Assembly: GCA_022749755.1 (NCBI GenBank)
Contig: CM040452.1
Coordinates: forward strand, 12,852,350-12,916,349
DNA: 64,000 bases
DNA from: Azadirachta indica
Lineage: Eukaryota > Streptophyta > Magnoliopsida > Sapindales > Meliaceae
Direction: 5' to 3'
This document shows, piece after piece, positions 47,826-60,480 of the stretch. The translations under genes and the position numbers were made by a program. The stretch's first letter is position 1, and each line of letters starts with the position of its first letter. The notes under the pieces were generated by a model that was given only the letters and a program-made list of their open reading frames with translations, was not told where the DNA came from and did not search any database.

Positions 47826-49010
47826 GTGGGCAATAAGGATGTTCCAGAGGAGGTAGATGACGTTCTCGAAGAGTTCAAGGACGTGATGCCTGAGGAGTTA
47901 CCCAAAAAACTTCCACCAAGAAGGAATGTGGATCATAAGATCGAATTGGAGCCGGGTACCAAACCTCCTGCTATCAGTCCAGACACGTTCCACCGGAGTT
48001 ACAAGAGTTGAAGAAGCAACTCCAAAATTTACTTGATGTAGGCTACATTCGATCGTCTGAGGCACTATTCAGCGCTCCAGTTTTGTTTCAAAAGAAAAAG
48101 GATATGTCACTATGGATGTGCATCGACTACTGGGCACTTAATAAGGTTACCATCAAGAACAAGTATCCAATTCCACTGATTGTCAATATTTTTGATCAAC
48201 TTGAAGAAGCACGGTATTTTTCTAAACTTGACTTAAGATCGAGTTATTATCAAGTACGTATAACGAAGGAAAATGAGGCAAAAATAACATGTGGAATAAG
48301 GTACGGTTTCTATGAATTTTTAGTCATACCATTCATACTAACGAATGCTCCGGCCACTTTTAGTACTTTAATGACAAGCTATTTCATTCCTATCTCGATC
48401 AATTTGTGGTGTTATATTTGAATGACATTGTTATCTATAGCAACACCTTGGAAGAACATGTAGCACATCTTAGAAAGGTATTTCAAGTGTTACGGGAGAA
48501 TGAACTATACATAAAGAAGGAAAATGCTCTTTTACGCAACAAAAAGTTCATTTCTTGGGCCACAAGATCAAGGATGGAATATTGATGATGGATAAGGTCA
48601 AAGTGCATGACCTTCAATCTTTCTTGGGGTTGGTTAATTATTATCGACGCTTTGAGTTATTCGGTAAGAGTAGCTTTACTAACCGACCTACTCAAGAAAA
48701 GTCGCTCGTGGAATTAGACCAAAGTCGCTCGTGAAATTAGACCAAAGAGTGCCAACATGCTTTCGAAGATGTGAAGAAGAGCATCATGGAGGAGACAATT
48801 CTTATGCTGCCCAACCACATGAAGCCTTTAAAATCATGACGGATAGTTTAGCCATAAGCTATTTCCAAATACAAAAGAAGTTGAGCCTGAAGCAAGCACA
48901 CTGGTAAGATTTCTTGGCGGAGTTCGATTATGACTTGATGTACAAGTTGGGAAAAACAAATGTCGTAGAAGATACGTTAAATTGAAAGGCAACATTGTTA
49001 ACCATTAGCT
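47826..49010 (+). pseudogene. Chromovirus reverse transcriptase with truncated RNase H
   Basis: The lead-in [20 protein letters not shown] and the RT frame (48008-48421) show [39 protein letters not shown] and [15 protein letters not shown]. The next frame has YLNDIVIYS, where the catalytic YxDD box should be, with Asn in place of the first Asp. After about 48600 the connection and RNase H are mostly missing. Only the end (TDSLAISYFQIQKKLSLKQA, then FLAEFDYDLMYKLGKTN) remains to about 49000. Confidence 0.82.
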
Positions 49011-49169
49011 TAAGTATTCCTAACAGAACGCTAGTGAAAAAGATCAAAAAGGGATTGACCTAAAACTCTCTAGTCAAGAACATAATGGTGCTCGTGAACG
49101 AGAGAAAGATAAAACAGTTTTGGTTTGATGACAGATTGCTCTATGCCAAGGGGAGATGTATTTACGTGC

Positions 49170-50400
49170 CAAAGTAAGGTGGCTTAAAGAAAGAGCTCAT
49201 TAAGAAATACTATGATTCTAAGTGGGCTGGACAACCCGGAGTTAAGTGCACCAACGCTTTGCTGGAAAATCTTTATAAGCATCTAAACAGTTACTTGAAT
49301 TGTTGCCGATGTCGAACAAACCATCAGAAAACTTTTCCATAAATTTCATCACATCACTACCGAAGTATCATTATAGTGGTTGATCGCTTTAGCAAATATG
49401 CGGTCTTCATGTGGGTACTTACGGATTACACAGTGGAGGAAGTTGTAAGGTTGTTTCTAAAATATGTGGAGAAGCTTTAGGGAGTGTTGAACAATATTGT
49501 GAGCGATTGTGACCTGCGGTTTACCGGCAAGTTTTGGTTCGAATTGTTCAAGTTGCTCGAAATAGACCTCAAATTTTTTACAAGTTTTCATCCTTAAAGT
49601 GACAGACAAATTGAGCTTATCAATGCATTACTTAAGCTTTCCTTGAGGCATTATATAAGTGCCAACCAAAGGGATTGGGCTAAGTTGATAGCTGTAGCTC
49701 AATTCTCCTACAACTTGCAACGGAGTGAGGCAACTAATGGAATTCCGTTTGAGATTGTGTTGGGTTGACAATCGATAACTCCATATGCTTTAGCCTTGAG
49801 TTACAATAGGAAAAGTCCCAGGTACTTCAAGTTTGCTAAGGCATGGCATGAACAAGCTAATTTAGTTAGGGAATACCTAGACAAGGCGGCCAAGAAGATG
49901 AAGAAGTGGGCAGATAAAAAGCAGAGGGACGTAGAGTTCCAAGAATGGGATTTAGTCATGGTAAAACTTTTACCCTAATAATTCAAGACATTGTGGAAGG
50001 TACACAAGGGATTGGTTCGATGGTATGAGGGGCCATTCTTAATTGTGCAGAAAGTAGGCAAGGCGTCATACCGAGTTGTACTTCCACCAAAGTTGAAGAT
50101 GCACCCTATCGTTCGTGTAAGCATGTTGGAGCCTTATCATAAGGATGAGGAAGACTCGAACTGAGGGAAGTCAAAACGAGCTCCAACAACTGTGGTAACC
50201 TTTTTCGAAAAGGAGGTTAAGTGCATCCTTGTTTGCTGACGAGTTCGAAAGCACAGGGTGCCGAATTGTACGGAATATTTCATCAAATAGAAGGGATTGC
50301 TCGAGAGCAAGACTACGCGGGAGCATGAAGATATGCTATGGAAATTCCAAGAGCATATAAGGAGGTTCTGTGACGAAGATACGACGAGGACGTCACGCAT
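49170..50400 (+). pseudogene. Chromovirus integrase with C-terminal chromodomain
   Basis: The integrase core has VVDRFSKYAVFM, VSDCDLRFTGKFW and INALLKLSLRHYISANQRDW, with IELINAL where the catalytic-Glu region lies. It then has the GPY-type module (WKVHKGLVRWYEGPFLIV, LPPKLKMHPIVRVSMLEPYH). At 50205-50395 a chromodomain follows: EYFIK, a stop for the expected Trp, then KGLLESKTTREHEDMLWKFQ. Chromodomains target such elements to heterochromatin. Several nonsense codons are present. Confidence 0.82.
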
Positions 50401-50414
50401 TTAGATAAAGAGGA

Positions 50415-51020
50415 TGTCATGTCTCGCGTGAACTATGTGCGTGAACAATGATCCGTGGCCGAGACTTTGTGCGAGTAGCACTTGTGCAAGGGAAAATCTG
50501 AGACAAGCGGGCGTGCGAGCTTTGACAAGATAGCTCCTTGGAAGATTAAATTGAGTGGTCAATAAAGCATTTGGGCCAACAATCCATGCATTCTTCCTTA
50601 TTAGCATTGTTGTATATAAAATCTAATGTTAACTCAATTCGCCCAACTTATAGAATGGTGACCCAATTGACCCAAGTTTCAGAATTATAAGGATAACATT
50701 ACAATTTTAACCATTGTATAGATATTTTTTAGGATATGTCTAGAAGGCCAATCCTAACCCTCGAAAATGCATTGTGAGGTGCAATTTTGGTCGTCCAGTA
50801 TATGTAAACTTTCCTATAAATAGGTGAGGTCTCATTTGGCCAAATTAAGCAATCAAGTAATAAACTTAAGCTGTATAAGTTCTCTTCACTCAAACACTTT
50901 GTGCTCGCTCTTTTTTTTTTTGTTTAAAGCTTTCGATTTAGCACATTACGAGTGTCAAAGGTTTGCTTAATGAGCGAAATTGTTAAGCATTGCATGGTCG
51001 AAGAGAGTGAGGCCGTGACA
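50415..51020 (+). repeat. 3' LTR of the chromovirus
   Basis: 606 bases matching 45396-45996 with many substitutions. It is preceded by the purine-rich GATAAAGAGGA, a likely polypurine tract, and ends GTGACA before the LINE resumes. Confidence 0.9.
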
Positions 51021-51149
51021 TTCTGCTCTTCTCAAAATCCTTTCTAGAATTCATTTATCTTCTTAAACAAGAATCTATTTCTAGTATACCATAGAGACTA
51101 CAAACTCATCACCATAAACTCAAAATCTTCCTTTTTCAACTCAGTTGTT

Positions 51150-51790
51150 GTAGCTTGAATAATATTAACAAAACCCATTTAAAAATTGACCTTTATCAAC
51201 TCCCAAAATTGAGTGAGTTTTCAAACGTTTTTAGCAGCTTTACATCCACAAAGAGCATGAACAATGCCTTTGTCTTGCTCACAACACTTCTACAGATTGA
51301 CGATTCTACAATCTTCTTGCACATTAAATTTTGTGTTGTTAGGAGAAAATTTGATAATGCACTCCACATGAAAACTCTAATATTTCTTAGCATATTAATC
51401 AATCAAATTAAATTCCATACCTTTGTGTCTACCATAGAGCTGTTTGGGTTTTCTGAGTATTTGCATCCAAAAGCTATATGATAACTGTTTTTAACAGTGT
51501 ACTGTCCCGTCTTATCAAAAAGTCAAATCATTTTGTCTTCGCTTCCTATTCTTGGAATAGAAATACAAAGAGTTATTTTGCATGTATCTTCTTAAATTTT
51601 TGTTTGATTAGCTTCTCATTCCAGTACCTGTCGTCCTTTATTAGCTCTATTACCTTGACCTCTGTTGACATTATAGGTGGGAAACAGGCTTGAACATTGA
51701 AGGCCTCGGTATCCAATTGCTTTTGTAAGCAAAAACCTTGTCTCTTTTGCCAATTCTCCATCTACTTCCTTGTTTCAATACTTCTCTACC
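51150..51790 (-). pseudogene. LINE zf-RVT region
   Basis: VKVIELIKDDRYWNEKLIKQ (in 51573-51761) and NIRVFMWSALSNFLLTTQNL with the CKK and SSICRSVV segment (51196-51402) match the zinc-binding domain that follows RT in plant LINEs. It is interrupted by stops, and the left end abuts the inserted gypsy element. Confidence 0.75.
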
Positions 51791-52039
51791 CCATATTAAA
51801 CTTCTCTACATTAACGAAGGGCAATAACTGATTTTAGCACTAAAAAAATCTCCATTTTTAAAATATCTAACCTTCAATACACTTGCCACTAGAGAATTAG
51901 GATCTTGAATTAGTCTCCATCCTTGTTTTGCAAGCAATGCTTAGTTAAAACAACTAAGCTCCCTTATATTAATCCCACCTTTGCTTTTTACTTGACACAA
52001 TCTGTTCTAACTAGCCCAATGTATACTCTTGCCACCCTC

Positions 52040-53480
52040 TTTTGATCCCTACTAGACTGCTGCTAAGACTTTTTATATTTCATCACAAATACTATAAGGA
52101 ATCTTGAACACACTCATAGCATATGAAGGAATTGCTTGTGCAACTGCCTTAATAAGCATTTCTTTGCCACCAATAAAGAAAATTTTGTTTTGCCAGTTCT
52201 TCACCTTATTGATTATCTTTAGCTTAATCTCATCGAAGAATTTCCTTTTGTTCCTCCCCACCATTGAATGCAACCCCAGATACTTCTCGTGCCTAGATAC
52301 TATATTCAAATTGAAAATTTCTTTAATCTCCATTACTTCATTTGGTTGAATGTTGGGGCTTAGCATCATTATTGATTTCTCAAAATTGAAGATTTGTCCA
52401 GAAGCCTTTGTGTATTTATCAAATATCAATTTTGTTTGGATGCTTCAGAGAATACCAAGCTATCATTTGCGAATAAAAGATGGGAAATCATTAAATCATG
52501 ACTAAATTTCACACCATGGATTTGTTTTTTCACATTCAGCCTCTTTCAGTAAAGAAGAAAAAGCTTCTGCAAAGACAATGATTAGATATAGTGACAAAGG
52601 ACATCCTTGTCTAAGCCTTCTTTTTGATTGAATAAATGATTTAGCAAAGCCATTAATGACCAACATTATCCATCTTCTAGAGAAACCCATCTTTTCCATT
52701 GCATGTTCTAGGAAGCTCAATTCAACCCTATCATATACTAATATCCAATTTTAAAGCTATCAAGCCTTCCTACTTCTTATTTTGTGCATACACTTATATC
52801 CTAAAATAACACTATCAGTAATCAATCTATGTGGAACAAAAGCACTCTGATTAGGGGATATAATATGCTCTAACAAAACGTTAAGCCTATTAGCAATTAT
52901 CTTCGCAATTATTCTATACGCCACATTACAAAGGCTAATAGGCCGAAATTCAGTAATTTTCCTGTAATTTTTGACTTTTAGGATTAAGATAACATGTGTA
53001 TGGTTTAAAGCAGAGATGTCACCTGCATCATTGAGAACATGCAAACATGTATTAATCACGCTAGTCTTCATATATTGCTGGCATTTTTAAATAAATGCGG
53101 TTGGAAATCCATCTAGGCTAGGTGCCTTTATTGGATGCATTTGTTGTAGTGCTATAGTTAATTTTTCCTTTGTAAAAGCTTTATCTAAGCTTTCATTCAT
53201 CTCACTGATAACTTTTCTAGATATGCACTGCACTACTGCTTCTCTATCCTCGAAAGAAGGAGCTGTTGTTGTAAACAACTCAGAGAAATAGTCACAAACT
53301 ATATTTTCTATCCCATCGTCACTCTCTACCCAATTACCATTTCCATCCAACATCCCACCAATTTTATTTTTTTTCCTTTCTGTTGCTTTCATGTGGAAAA
53401 ACTTCATATTTTTATCCCTTCCCTTAACCAAATGGCTCTTGACCTTTGCTTCCAATAAATTTCATCTCTAACAAAATATT
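52040..53480 (-). pseudogene. LINE reverse transcriptase
   Basis: Frames in order on the minus strand: 53087-53455 (KGRDKNMKFFHMKATERKKN, IKAPSLDGFP), 52760-53071 (EFRPISLCNVAYRIIAKIIA, NQSAFVPHRLITDSVIL), 52502-52720 (IQSKRRLRQGCPLS), a HLLFANDSLVF segment near 52470, where the catalytic FADD box should be, and 52073-52429 (KYLGLHSMVGRNKR, GKEMLIKAVAQAIPSYAMSV). The Asp-to-Asn change in the catalytic box and several stops make it inactive. Confidence 0.9.
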
Positions 53481-53639
53481 GTCAATTTGTTTCTCTAACA
53501 GCCTAATTTCATTCCCTTTTGAGTATTGCCGATTAGTTTGCTTGTACTGACCTAGCTTACAAATCAATTCCTTAAGCTTTTCCTTTATCCCTCTAAAAGT
53601 TCTAGCACTCCACTTCTTTAGCTTTTGTCTTGATTCCTT

Positions 53640-54498
53640 AAGCTTCCTTACGAACTATTGGATTGGGTTCCTGTTGGCCCAACTATTAACCACACTCCAG
53701 CTTTGCTTCACTTTGTCTTTACATTCTTCATAATTACTCCAAAAGTCTTCATAGTGCAATCTATTACCCCTATTGTTCTGGCCCTTAACTGCACTTCTAT
53801 CTTCCTTTCCTTCCATTATAATAGGATGATGATTTGAACTCCATGATTCCAAATAAGTAATTACCACAACTTTAAAAAATGCCTTCCACCTATTGTTACA
53901 TAAAAAATGGTCCAATCTTTCTTCCACCAAATTAACCCCAAATATCCTATTAGGCCAAGTAAAAAGAGCTCCTTTCCAACCTAAATCCTTCAACCCACAC
54001 ACCTTAATAACATAATTAAAATTGACTACATGTTCTAAGTTATGAGGGTTTCCTCCACTTTTTTCATCCAAATGCAGCACCTCGTTAAAATCATCACTAC
54101 ACACCCACGGTGGTTGTGACAAAGCGTATAATCTTTTTAGTAATTCCCAGTGTTCTTTTTTTGTGAATTCTCAAGATGGCCATAAATCCCTGTACACCTT
54201 CACCAAGTCCTATTTTCTTGTTTTATAGTTGCATCAATATGATTCCTACTGTAAGATTTAACGTGAAGCTCGATATTTGAACTCCATAACGTAGCCAACC
54301 CTCCGCTCAACCAGTTCTACTAACAGAAAGGCAATTATCGAACTTAAGCTTTTTACTTATATTATCCATATGATGCGCAAGTAACTTTGTCTCACATAAG
54401 AAAAAAATTTTCAACTTATAAGTTTGGAGAATATTATACAGTGCTATGAATGTTCGAGGGTTCCCCACTCCTCGAACATTCCAGCTGATGATTTTCAT
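53640..54498 (-). pseudogene. LINE apurinic-type endonuclease
   Basis: It begins MKIISWNVRGVGNPRTFIAL, with the metal-binding N of SWNVRG and the E of LCETKL. After stops at about 54307 it continues in 53655-54122 with CSDDFNEVLHLDEKSGG, GLKDLGWKGALFTWPN, ERLDHFLCNNRW and the final SNHHPI, where the family has SDH-P. This domain nicks target DNA for L1-type insertion. It is broken by at least one frameshift. Confidence 0.88.
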
Positions 54499-55200
54499 TG
54501 TTGACGACGGGGCTCGAAACTAGCCTCTGCTGATAATACTGTCGCATTAGATGCCATATGTCCGTTTTCATTTTCTGTGTTCTCTTGAAAATTTGCTTGA
54601 GGTGTTTTTCTGTTCTCTAACTCAAGAACTTGGTTTGGTGACCTTTGGTTCTGGAAATCCATTCTACATTTCTTCGGTATTGGATTTGGATCTACTGCTT
54701 TCATTTTATCTTAGGCTCTTTTTCCATTTATATTCCTTGGTTCATTGGGCCTTATTTCAACTATCACTTCTCGGGCACTTACCTTCCACTTCTTGTTAAC
54801 CATTTTTATTTTATGTTTTGGCCCACTGATTACTTTTTCAACTTCTTCGTTACTATTTTGTTCCCTGCCTTCATTGGATTCTTGCAATGCTATCCTTTTC
54901 TTATCATTCATCTTTTGCTCGTTGCTTTCTTGTCGAATTTGTACCACGAATACAGAATTTCCTTTCTTTGTTGCACTACTGCTTTTCTTCTTGGGATCTT
55001 TACCATCAACAACACCAACTATCATCATTGATTCCACATTGACTTTTTTCCAATCTTTTGCACCATCTTTTTGTGCACTCTTTTTTTTTTTTATCACATC
55101 ATTACCCATTTTCTGCTGGCTCGGGTTCTCTCTGTCTTCTTCACCCGACATTACCTGATGCTTTGAACTATCACCTCCTGCCAAGTAACTTTAGGCTTCT
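54495..55200 (-). pseudogene. LINE ORF1/ORF2 linker, Lys/Glu-rich
   Basis: The minus-strand frames 54711-55184 and 54495-54704 are strongly charged and low in complexity (KKKKSAQKDGAKDWKK and similar), as in the region between the ORF1 zinc finger and the endonuclease of plant L1 elements. Long plus-strand frames over the same bases are antisense artefacts. Confidence 0.6.
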
Positions 55201-55329
55201 TTTTTCATTGCATTATTGTCTTCTATATTCCTTCTGGCTTCTTTCGAATTGTTAAAGCGCCATTTCTCCTTAGCAACAACACCCTTATCCATGGTCCAAA
55301 AGCCATCTCCTGATTGCTATGTTGTTCTT

Positions 55330-56050
55330 GTGGATTAGAATTTTGCTTCACATATTCCCTAAATACATATCCCACGTAATCACATTTGAAACAAAACTTT
55401 GGAAGTCTTTCATATAAGAGTGGTAGAATAGTGCATGATTCTCATTCTTGTAAGTGTACTTTCAAACTTTTCTTCAGAGGCTGAGATACATCAATAGAGA
55501 TTCTAACCCTCAGACACTTTCCAAAGCAATCTCTTCTATAATCAGTATTAACCTTTTCCACTTTACCCCATTTCTCGCCTAATAACTTAGCCACTTCTTT
55601 ACTTATACACATAACTAGAACATTAAGTATTTGAACCCAAAAAGATGTATATTTGAACTCTTGTTTTGTAATCTCTCAAATTCTGGTTGGCTCTAACAAG
55701 ATGATGAGAGATGTATCAAAATGCCATGGTTCCATTGCCTTAGTTCTTCTCTTGTCCACCTCAGAAGCAAAATGAAATATGAACATGTTGTTTCCAATAC
55801 TTTTCACCTTGATTCTTTTAATTGTCTTCTAAATCTGTGGCATAACTGTTTTAAACACTTCTTTCTTAATCGCCTTTGTAGAAAGCACTTTATGAATTAA
55901 GCATCCCGTCGCCAATTGTTCTCCTTTCTCTTTTGGTTCTCCCATTAACGTTACAACTTCATCTTCCTCATCTAATAAGGTTATTGGACTACATACACGT
56001 ATTAAATCTTTGACTTCCATCTTCAACTTTGTCTACTCCACTAATGTTGG
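55330..56050 (-). pseudogene. LINE ORF1: DUF4283 and CCHC finger
   Basis: 55829-56026 (VKDLIRVCSPITLLDEEDEV, LIHKVLSTKAIKKEVF) is the start of the DUF4283 domain. The frame continues past a stop with NMFIFHFASEVDKRR, MEPWHFDTSLIILLE, and a knuckle LPKFCFKCDYVGYVFREYV near 55385, with the His of CCHC lost. ORF1 binds element RNA in live copies. Confidence 0.8.
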
Positions 56051-56263
56051 CTACTGCACTTGGTAAATAATGCAGTATCTCTCTTAAAATCTCTAGATCC
56101 AGATACAGAAACTATCGCCTGACCTACACACTGTAATACCTTCAAGCTTTATCTCATCTAACTTGCTGCACTTAATTAACTAAAACCTTTCAGCACTCAA
56201 ATCGAGCGGGAAAAGAGTTACAAGAACTCATATAACCTTCACATGCTCTATATTTCTAGTTGG

Positions 56264-56278
56264 ATGAAGGTAGCTACC
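56264..56278. repeat. Target-site duplication of LINE (right)
   Basis: ATGAAGGTAGCTACC, an exact 15-base match to 44799-44813. It marks the 5' end of the minus-strand LINE. Confidence 0.9.
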
Positions 56279-56879
56279 TTAGATCGGCGAAAATGTTAAC
56301 AAAAACTTCTTTATATTTTTATTCTATTTCTATTTTTCTTCTATATTTTTTAAATCTGCTTGCCATCAACAGCCGCAGGGAATATATATATATATATATA
56401 CACGTTATAAATAAACTATTGAAATAAAACATCTAAAATCTACAAACGACTTTATGTAGCTAAAGCCTCAAAATACATTTAAGGGTGTAAATGCAAGCTT
56501 TTTATGGATGTAGAAAGTATTGGCAATTTTTATTTCTTATCCCAAAACTTTTACAGCGATGTGTATATATAGTTGATGGTAGGAGGGAGGTTATTGAGAT
56601 TAATCGACGTAAAATTCATTCTCGAGTCGGTGGAAATCCACTGATGTGGGACAAATATCACAATACTCACCCTTGGATTCCACTAACTTTAATTACATTT
56701 ACAAGAAAAATACAATTCTCAAAAGTAACGTTGAATGTACTTAATCCTGTCTCATTAAAAAATTTACCAGTAAAACTCAGTGGGATAAAACCTGAACGAA
56801 GGGATAAAGATATACTCCCTCTGATAAAGATCTCACTCTCAACGCAATTTGTATAAATTAGATAATTTACAGAGTCGAT
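56279..56879. other. Non-coding, probably 3' leader and LTR side of the copia remnant
   Basis: (AT)n lies at 56384-56400. 56740-56830 reads, on the minus strand, like the post-RNase H region of copia elements (TTTTACTGGTAAATTTTTTA, then ATGAGACAGGATTAAG). No matching second LTR was found to its right, so LTR boundaries cannot be set. Confidence 0.4.
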
Positions 56880-59800
56880 GCATGCCAATATTGTGTGTCA
56901 GCTTTTTGAAAGTTGATGTAGGCAGTGTTTTGGTGAAGAGATCTGTAAAATTTTCATTGGAGCAAATCTGTTTCGCATCAATCTGGTGGCTCTACTGGAG
57001 CTTATGAGTGTAGAAGAACTTTGGTGAAATATGTTTCGTTCAATAGCTTTTAATATATTCTACTTTAACTTGTGCAATATAAGCAGCATTATCTTCATAT
57101 ATTATTGTTGGAATATTTATAGCAGAAGATAAGTTATATATACTCTGAATATGATGGATAACAGATTGTAACCATATACATTCCCTGCTTGCTTTATATA
57201 CTATTAAAATCTCAGAATGATTATAGGAGGTAGCAATAAGATTTTGCTTCGTGGATTGCTATGAGATTGTTATATTGTTATATGTGAAGACATATCCTAT
57301 CTGTGACCTGGTTTTATGAGGATCTAAAAGATAACCGTTATCTACATAACCAACAAGCCCTGAATTCTTCATTGGTTCATTGGAATAAAACAATCCCAAA
57401 TCTGTTGTTCTACGGAGGTAATAAAAAATATGTTTAATGCTATTTTAATGCCGGTGAGTGGACATAGAACTAAATCTGGTTAATAAGTTCACAGAAAATG
57501 TTATATCCAGTATAGTTACATTGAGATATGGTACTTCTGAACCAAGTATTTCTTCATCATCTTCTTTTAGGCGAAAGAAATTCTTTTTAAAATCAAGGGA
57601 CTAAACAACCATAAGAGTACTTAACGGATGAGCTTTATCCATATTAAAACATTTTAGCATCTTTTCAACATAAGTACATTGATGGATAAAAATTACGTTA
57701 GACATGTGCTCGATCTTTAGGCCGAGACAATGTCTAGTTTTTCTCAAATCTTTCATCTCAAATTTTTTATTCAAGTATTCAACAGTTTTAAAGAGTTCCT
57801 TAGAAGTTCCAATTAAATTCATGTTATCAATATAAACCAGTACAATGGTAAATCCTAACTCTGTTTTCTTTATAAATACGTATAGACATATAGGATTATT
57901 AACATATCCTTTCTTAATTAAGTATTCACTTAGGCAATTTTACTACATGCGTTCAGATTGTTTTAAGCCATATAAAGATCTGTGTAGCTTAATTGAATAC
58001 AAACCACGATCTTTTAATTTAAATGTTTTAGGTATTTTGAATCTTTCATAAATTTTCGTATAAATATTAGCATTCAGTGACTTACATAAGTAAACTGCCA
58101 CTATATCCATAAGAAGCGTATCAAGATTCTCTGAGATTGTTAAACTTATCAAAAATTGAAATGTAATAGCATCCATTATAGGACGAAATGTTTCGTCAAA
58201 ATCAATTCTAAGCCTCTGAGAGAAACCTTAGGCAACAAGTTGTACTTTGTATCTGTTTACATTTCCTTACAAATACCCATTTGCATCCAGTAGGTTTGAC
58301 ATCTTCAGATGTTAGGACAAATGGTCTAAATACTCTACGTTTGGCAAAGGAAGCTAATTCTGCTTGAATTGCTTCTTTCTATTGAGGCCAATCATGTCTC
58401 TGTCTACATTTATTCATAGTTTGTAAGTCGCAATCATCTCTTATGATTTCAATAGTTACTGCACAAAAAAAATACGTTGTCGACAACTGTTTCATTACGA
58501 TCTTACATCATATGTGTATAAGCATAATTTGTAGATTTTTCCTTATTTTGGGATTTTTGTGCCACTTTAGAGGTTAATACCTCTTAAGGAGCTTGTCTCA
58601 CTTCTGGGACTTGTGCCTCTTCAGGGATTAATGCTTCTTCAAGAGCTTGTGTCTCTTTAAGGACATGTGTCTCTTCAAGGGCTATTATCACTTCAGGGAC
58701 ATATGTCTTTTTGGGGACTATCAATTCTTCTAAAGCTAGTGATTCAGAAATTATAAACATACTTATTGTTCAAGCATTATTTTTAATAGCATCCTAATTT
58801 TTAATTGTCTTTTCTGCGAAACAGTGTCTTTTGAACTAATTGGTCTACCACGCTTCTGGCATGTAACAAATTATTTATTTGCTGCCTTTTGATTAGATTG
58901 TTTTCCAAGAACAATTACCTAACTGATATATTGGCAGTTAGTATATATGATTTAGTCACTCTTGCAATATCATTAAATGCATTTGATAATTGATTTGTAA
59001 TTTGCTGAAGTTGCACTATCCTTTGCACTTTATTTCACATTGATTAGTACGAGGATCAAGATAAGACAAAGTAGGCGTTTTCCAAGAAAGTGTATGCCCA
59101 CTTTAGAAGGCCTTTTTTTGTCCACTAGTGGTAGAAAAACTATCTCATCAAAATGACAATCTGTAAACTGTACAGTAGATAAATTACCTATTAAGGGCTC
59201 AAGATATCTAATAATAAAAGTGAGTTATAACTAACATAAATCCGTAAATGACATTGAGGTCTCATCTTAGTGCATTATAGAGGTGCAATAAGAACAATAC
59301 AACATAACTAAAAGTGTGTAGATAGGACATAACACATGGAAGACCAAATATAAATTGTAGTAGAGAATATTAGTGATAAGTAGTAGGTTTAAGCCGAATT
59401 AAAGTTGCAGCATGCAAAATAGTATGACCCCATATAGAAATTGGTAATTGAGTATATAACAGTAAAATTTTAGCAATTACTTGGAGTCTTTTAATAAGAG
59501 ATTTGGCTAATCTATTTTGAGTATGGACATGTGGAATAAAAAGCTCTACATCGATTCCCATTGATATACAATAGTCATCAAATACTTTAAAAGTAAACTT
59601 ACCAGTATTATCCAAATATATAGTCTTGATTAGATGATCAGGAAAATGTGCCATTAACTTTATAACTTGTGAAAACAATCTAGCAAATGCAACATTATAT
59701 ATAGATAATAAATGTACATGTAACCATTGAGCAGATGCATCAATTAAAATTATAAAATAGCGAAATGGTTCACTAGATGGGTGAATTGACCACACAAATG

Positions 59801-60480
59801 TCTTCTTGAATTTTTTATAAAAATGATAGAAACTCAAATCCAATTTTAGAAGGGGATGATTTAACCACTAATTTCTCTTGTAAGCAAGCGATGCATATAT
59901 TTCATTGGACAATAAAGTCTTTAGGTTCTTTAATAGATGTTCTTCAAAATTTTCAATAATTTTACACATCATTATGGATCTTGGGTGACTAAGATAGTCA
60001 TGCCATAACATAAACATTTTAGGATTTATGAACTTCTAGTTTATTATTGCGTAGCTTTTAATTGCATTCATGGTTGTGTAATATAATCTAGATAACAATG
60101 CTGGAAGCTTTTATACTATGCACTTCTTACCTAAAACATTAGAAGTGATACATAAATATTCTATACTATTCTTATTTAAAGTCTCAATATGATATCCATT
60201 TCGGCAGATATCTTTAAAATTAATCAAATTTTTACTGGATTTACTAGAATACAAGGCATTATGTATACATAATATGGTATTCTTCTTAGCTTTAATCATT
60301 TTCAATTACAAGAAATATTTTTTATCTCGAAGTATGGTATGCATAATTACACTATCAGTTAAACATACATCCCTATCTCTTCCCTTTGAAAAGGTTAACT
60401 CCTTTTTTATATCCATGTTCTTTTATAAGATAATTCACATTAGTTATCTGATAGTAAAATGCAGAAAATAAAATATAAAC
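56880..60480 (-). mobile_element. Ty1/copia pol remnant, no LTR pair
   Basis: Minus-strand order: pre-integrase (60111-60305 with ALYSSKSSKNLINFKDICRN), integrase core (59370-59843 with FIILIDASAQWLHVHLLS, IYLDNTGKFTFKVFDDYC, HTQNRLAKSLIKRLQVIA), reverse transcriptase (57943-58176 with LLMDIVAVYLCKSLNANIYT, KLHRSLYGLKQS; 57601-57822 with KFEMKDLRKTRHCLGLKIEH) and RNase H (about 56885-57390 with QSTKQNLIATSYNHSEIL, CIWLQSVIHHIQ, IIYEDNAAYIAQ, DLFTKTLPTSTFKKL). INT before RT means copia. Both key integrase residues look weakened (NRLAKS for the usual G-LAE). Stops occur throughout. gag and 5' LTR are not identifiable. Confidence 0.88.

Larger units (their letters stand above)
45396..51020 (+). 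mobile_element. Ty3/gypsy chromovirus nested in the LINE, dead
   Basis: LTRs at 45396-45996 and 50415-51020 start TGTCA and end TGACA. TTCT borders both sides (45392-45395 and 51021-51024), probably the remnant of a 5-base duplication. The primer site TTGGTATCAAAGC (45998) matches the tRNA-Met type. Internal order: gag, protease (DTGASH), RT, RNase H remnant, integrase, chromodomain, which is gypsy of the chromovirus branch (Tekay/Del-like). Dozens of stops and an internal deletion in RT/RNase H make it non-autonomous. It sits between the zf-RVT and RNase H domains of the LINE, so it came later. Confidence 0.92.
44814..56263 (-). mobile_element. L1-type LINE, full span, split by a nested chromovirus
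   Basis: A 15-base target-site duplication borders the unit, and a T-run (poly(A) tail on the minus strand) lies at its left end, which defines one insertion. On the minus strand the order is ORF1 with DUF4283 and a CCHC finger (about 55330-56050), a basic linker, endonuclease (53640-54498), reverse transcriptase (52040-53480), zf-RVT (51150-51790), then after a 5.6-kb gypsy insertion (45396-51020) an RNase H domain (44844-45307). Without the insertion it is about 5.8 kb, normal for plant L1. Every domain has stops or shifts, so it is dead. The plus-strand open frames over 54550-55255 are antisense to its basic linker. Confidence 0.92.

Noticed and set aside
54551..55255. Several long plus-strand open frames rich in Phe, Leu and Ser
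   Set aside because: They are antisense to the Lys/Glu-rich linker of the minus-strand LINE, whose complement naturally lacks stops. They have no domain or start context.
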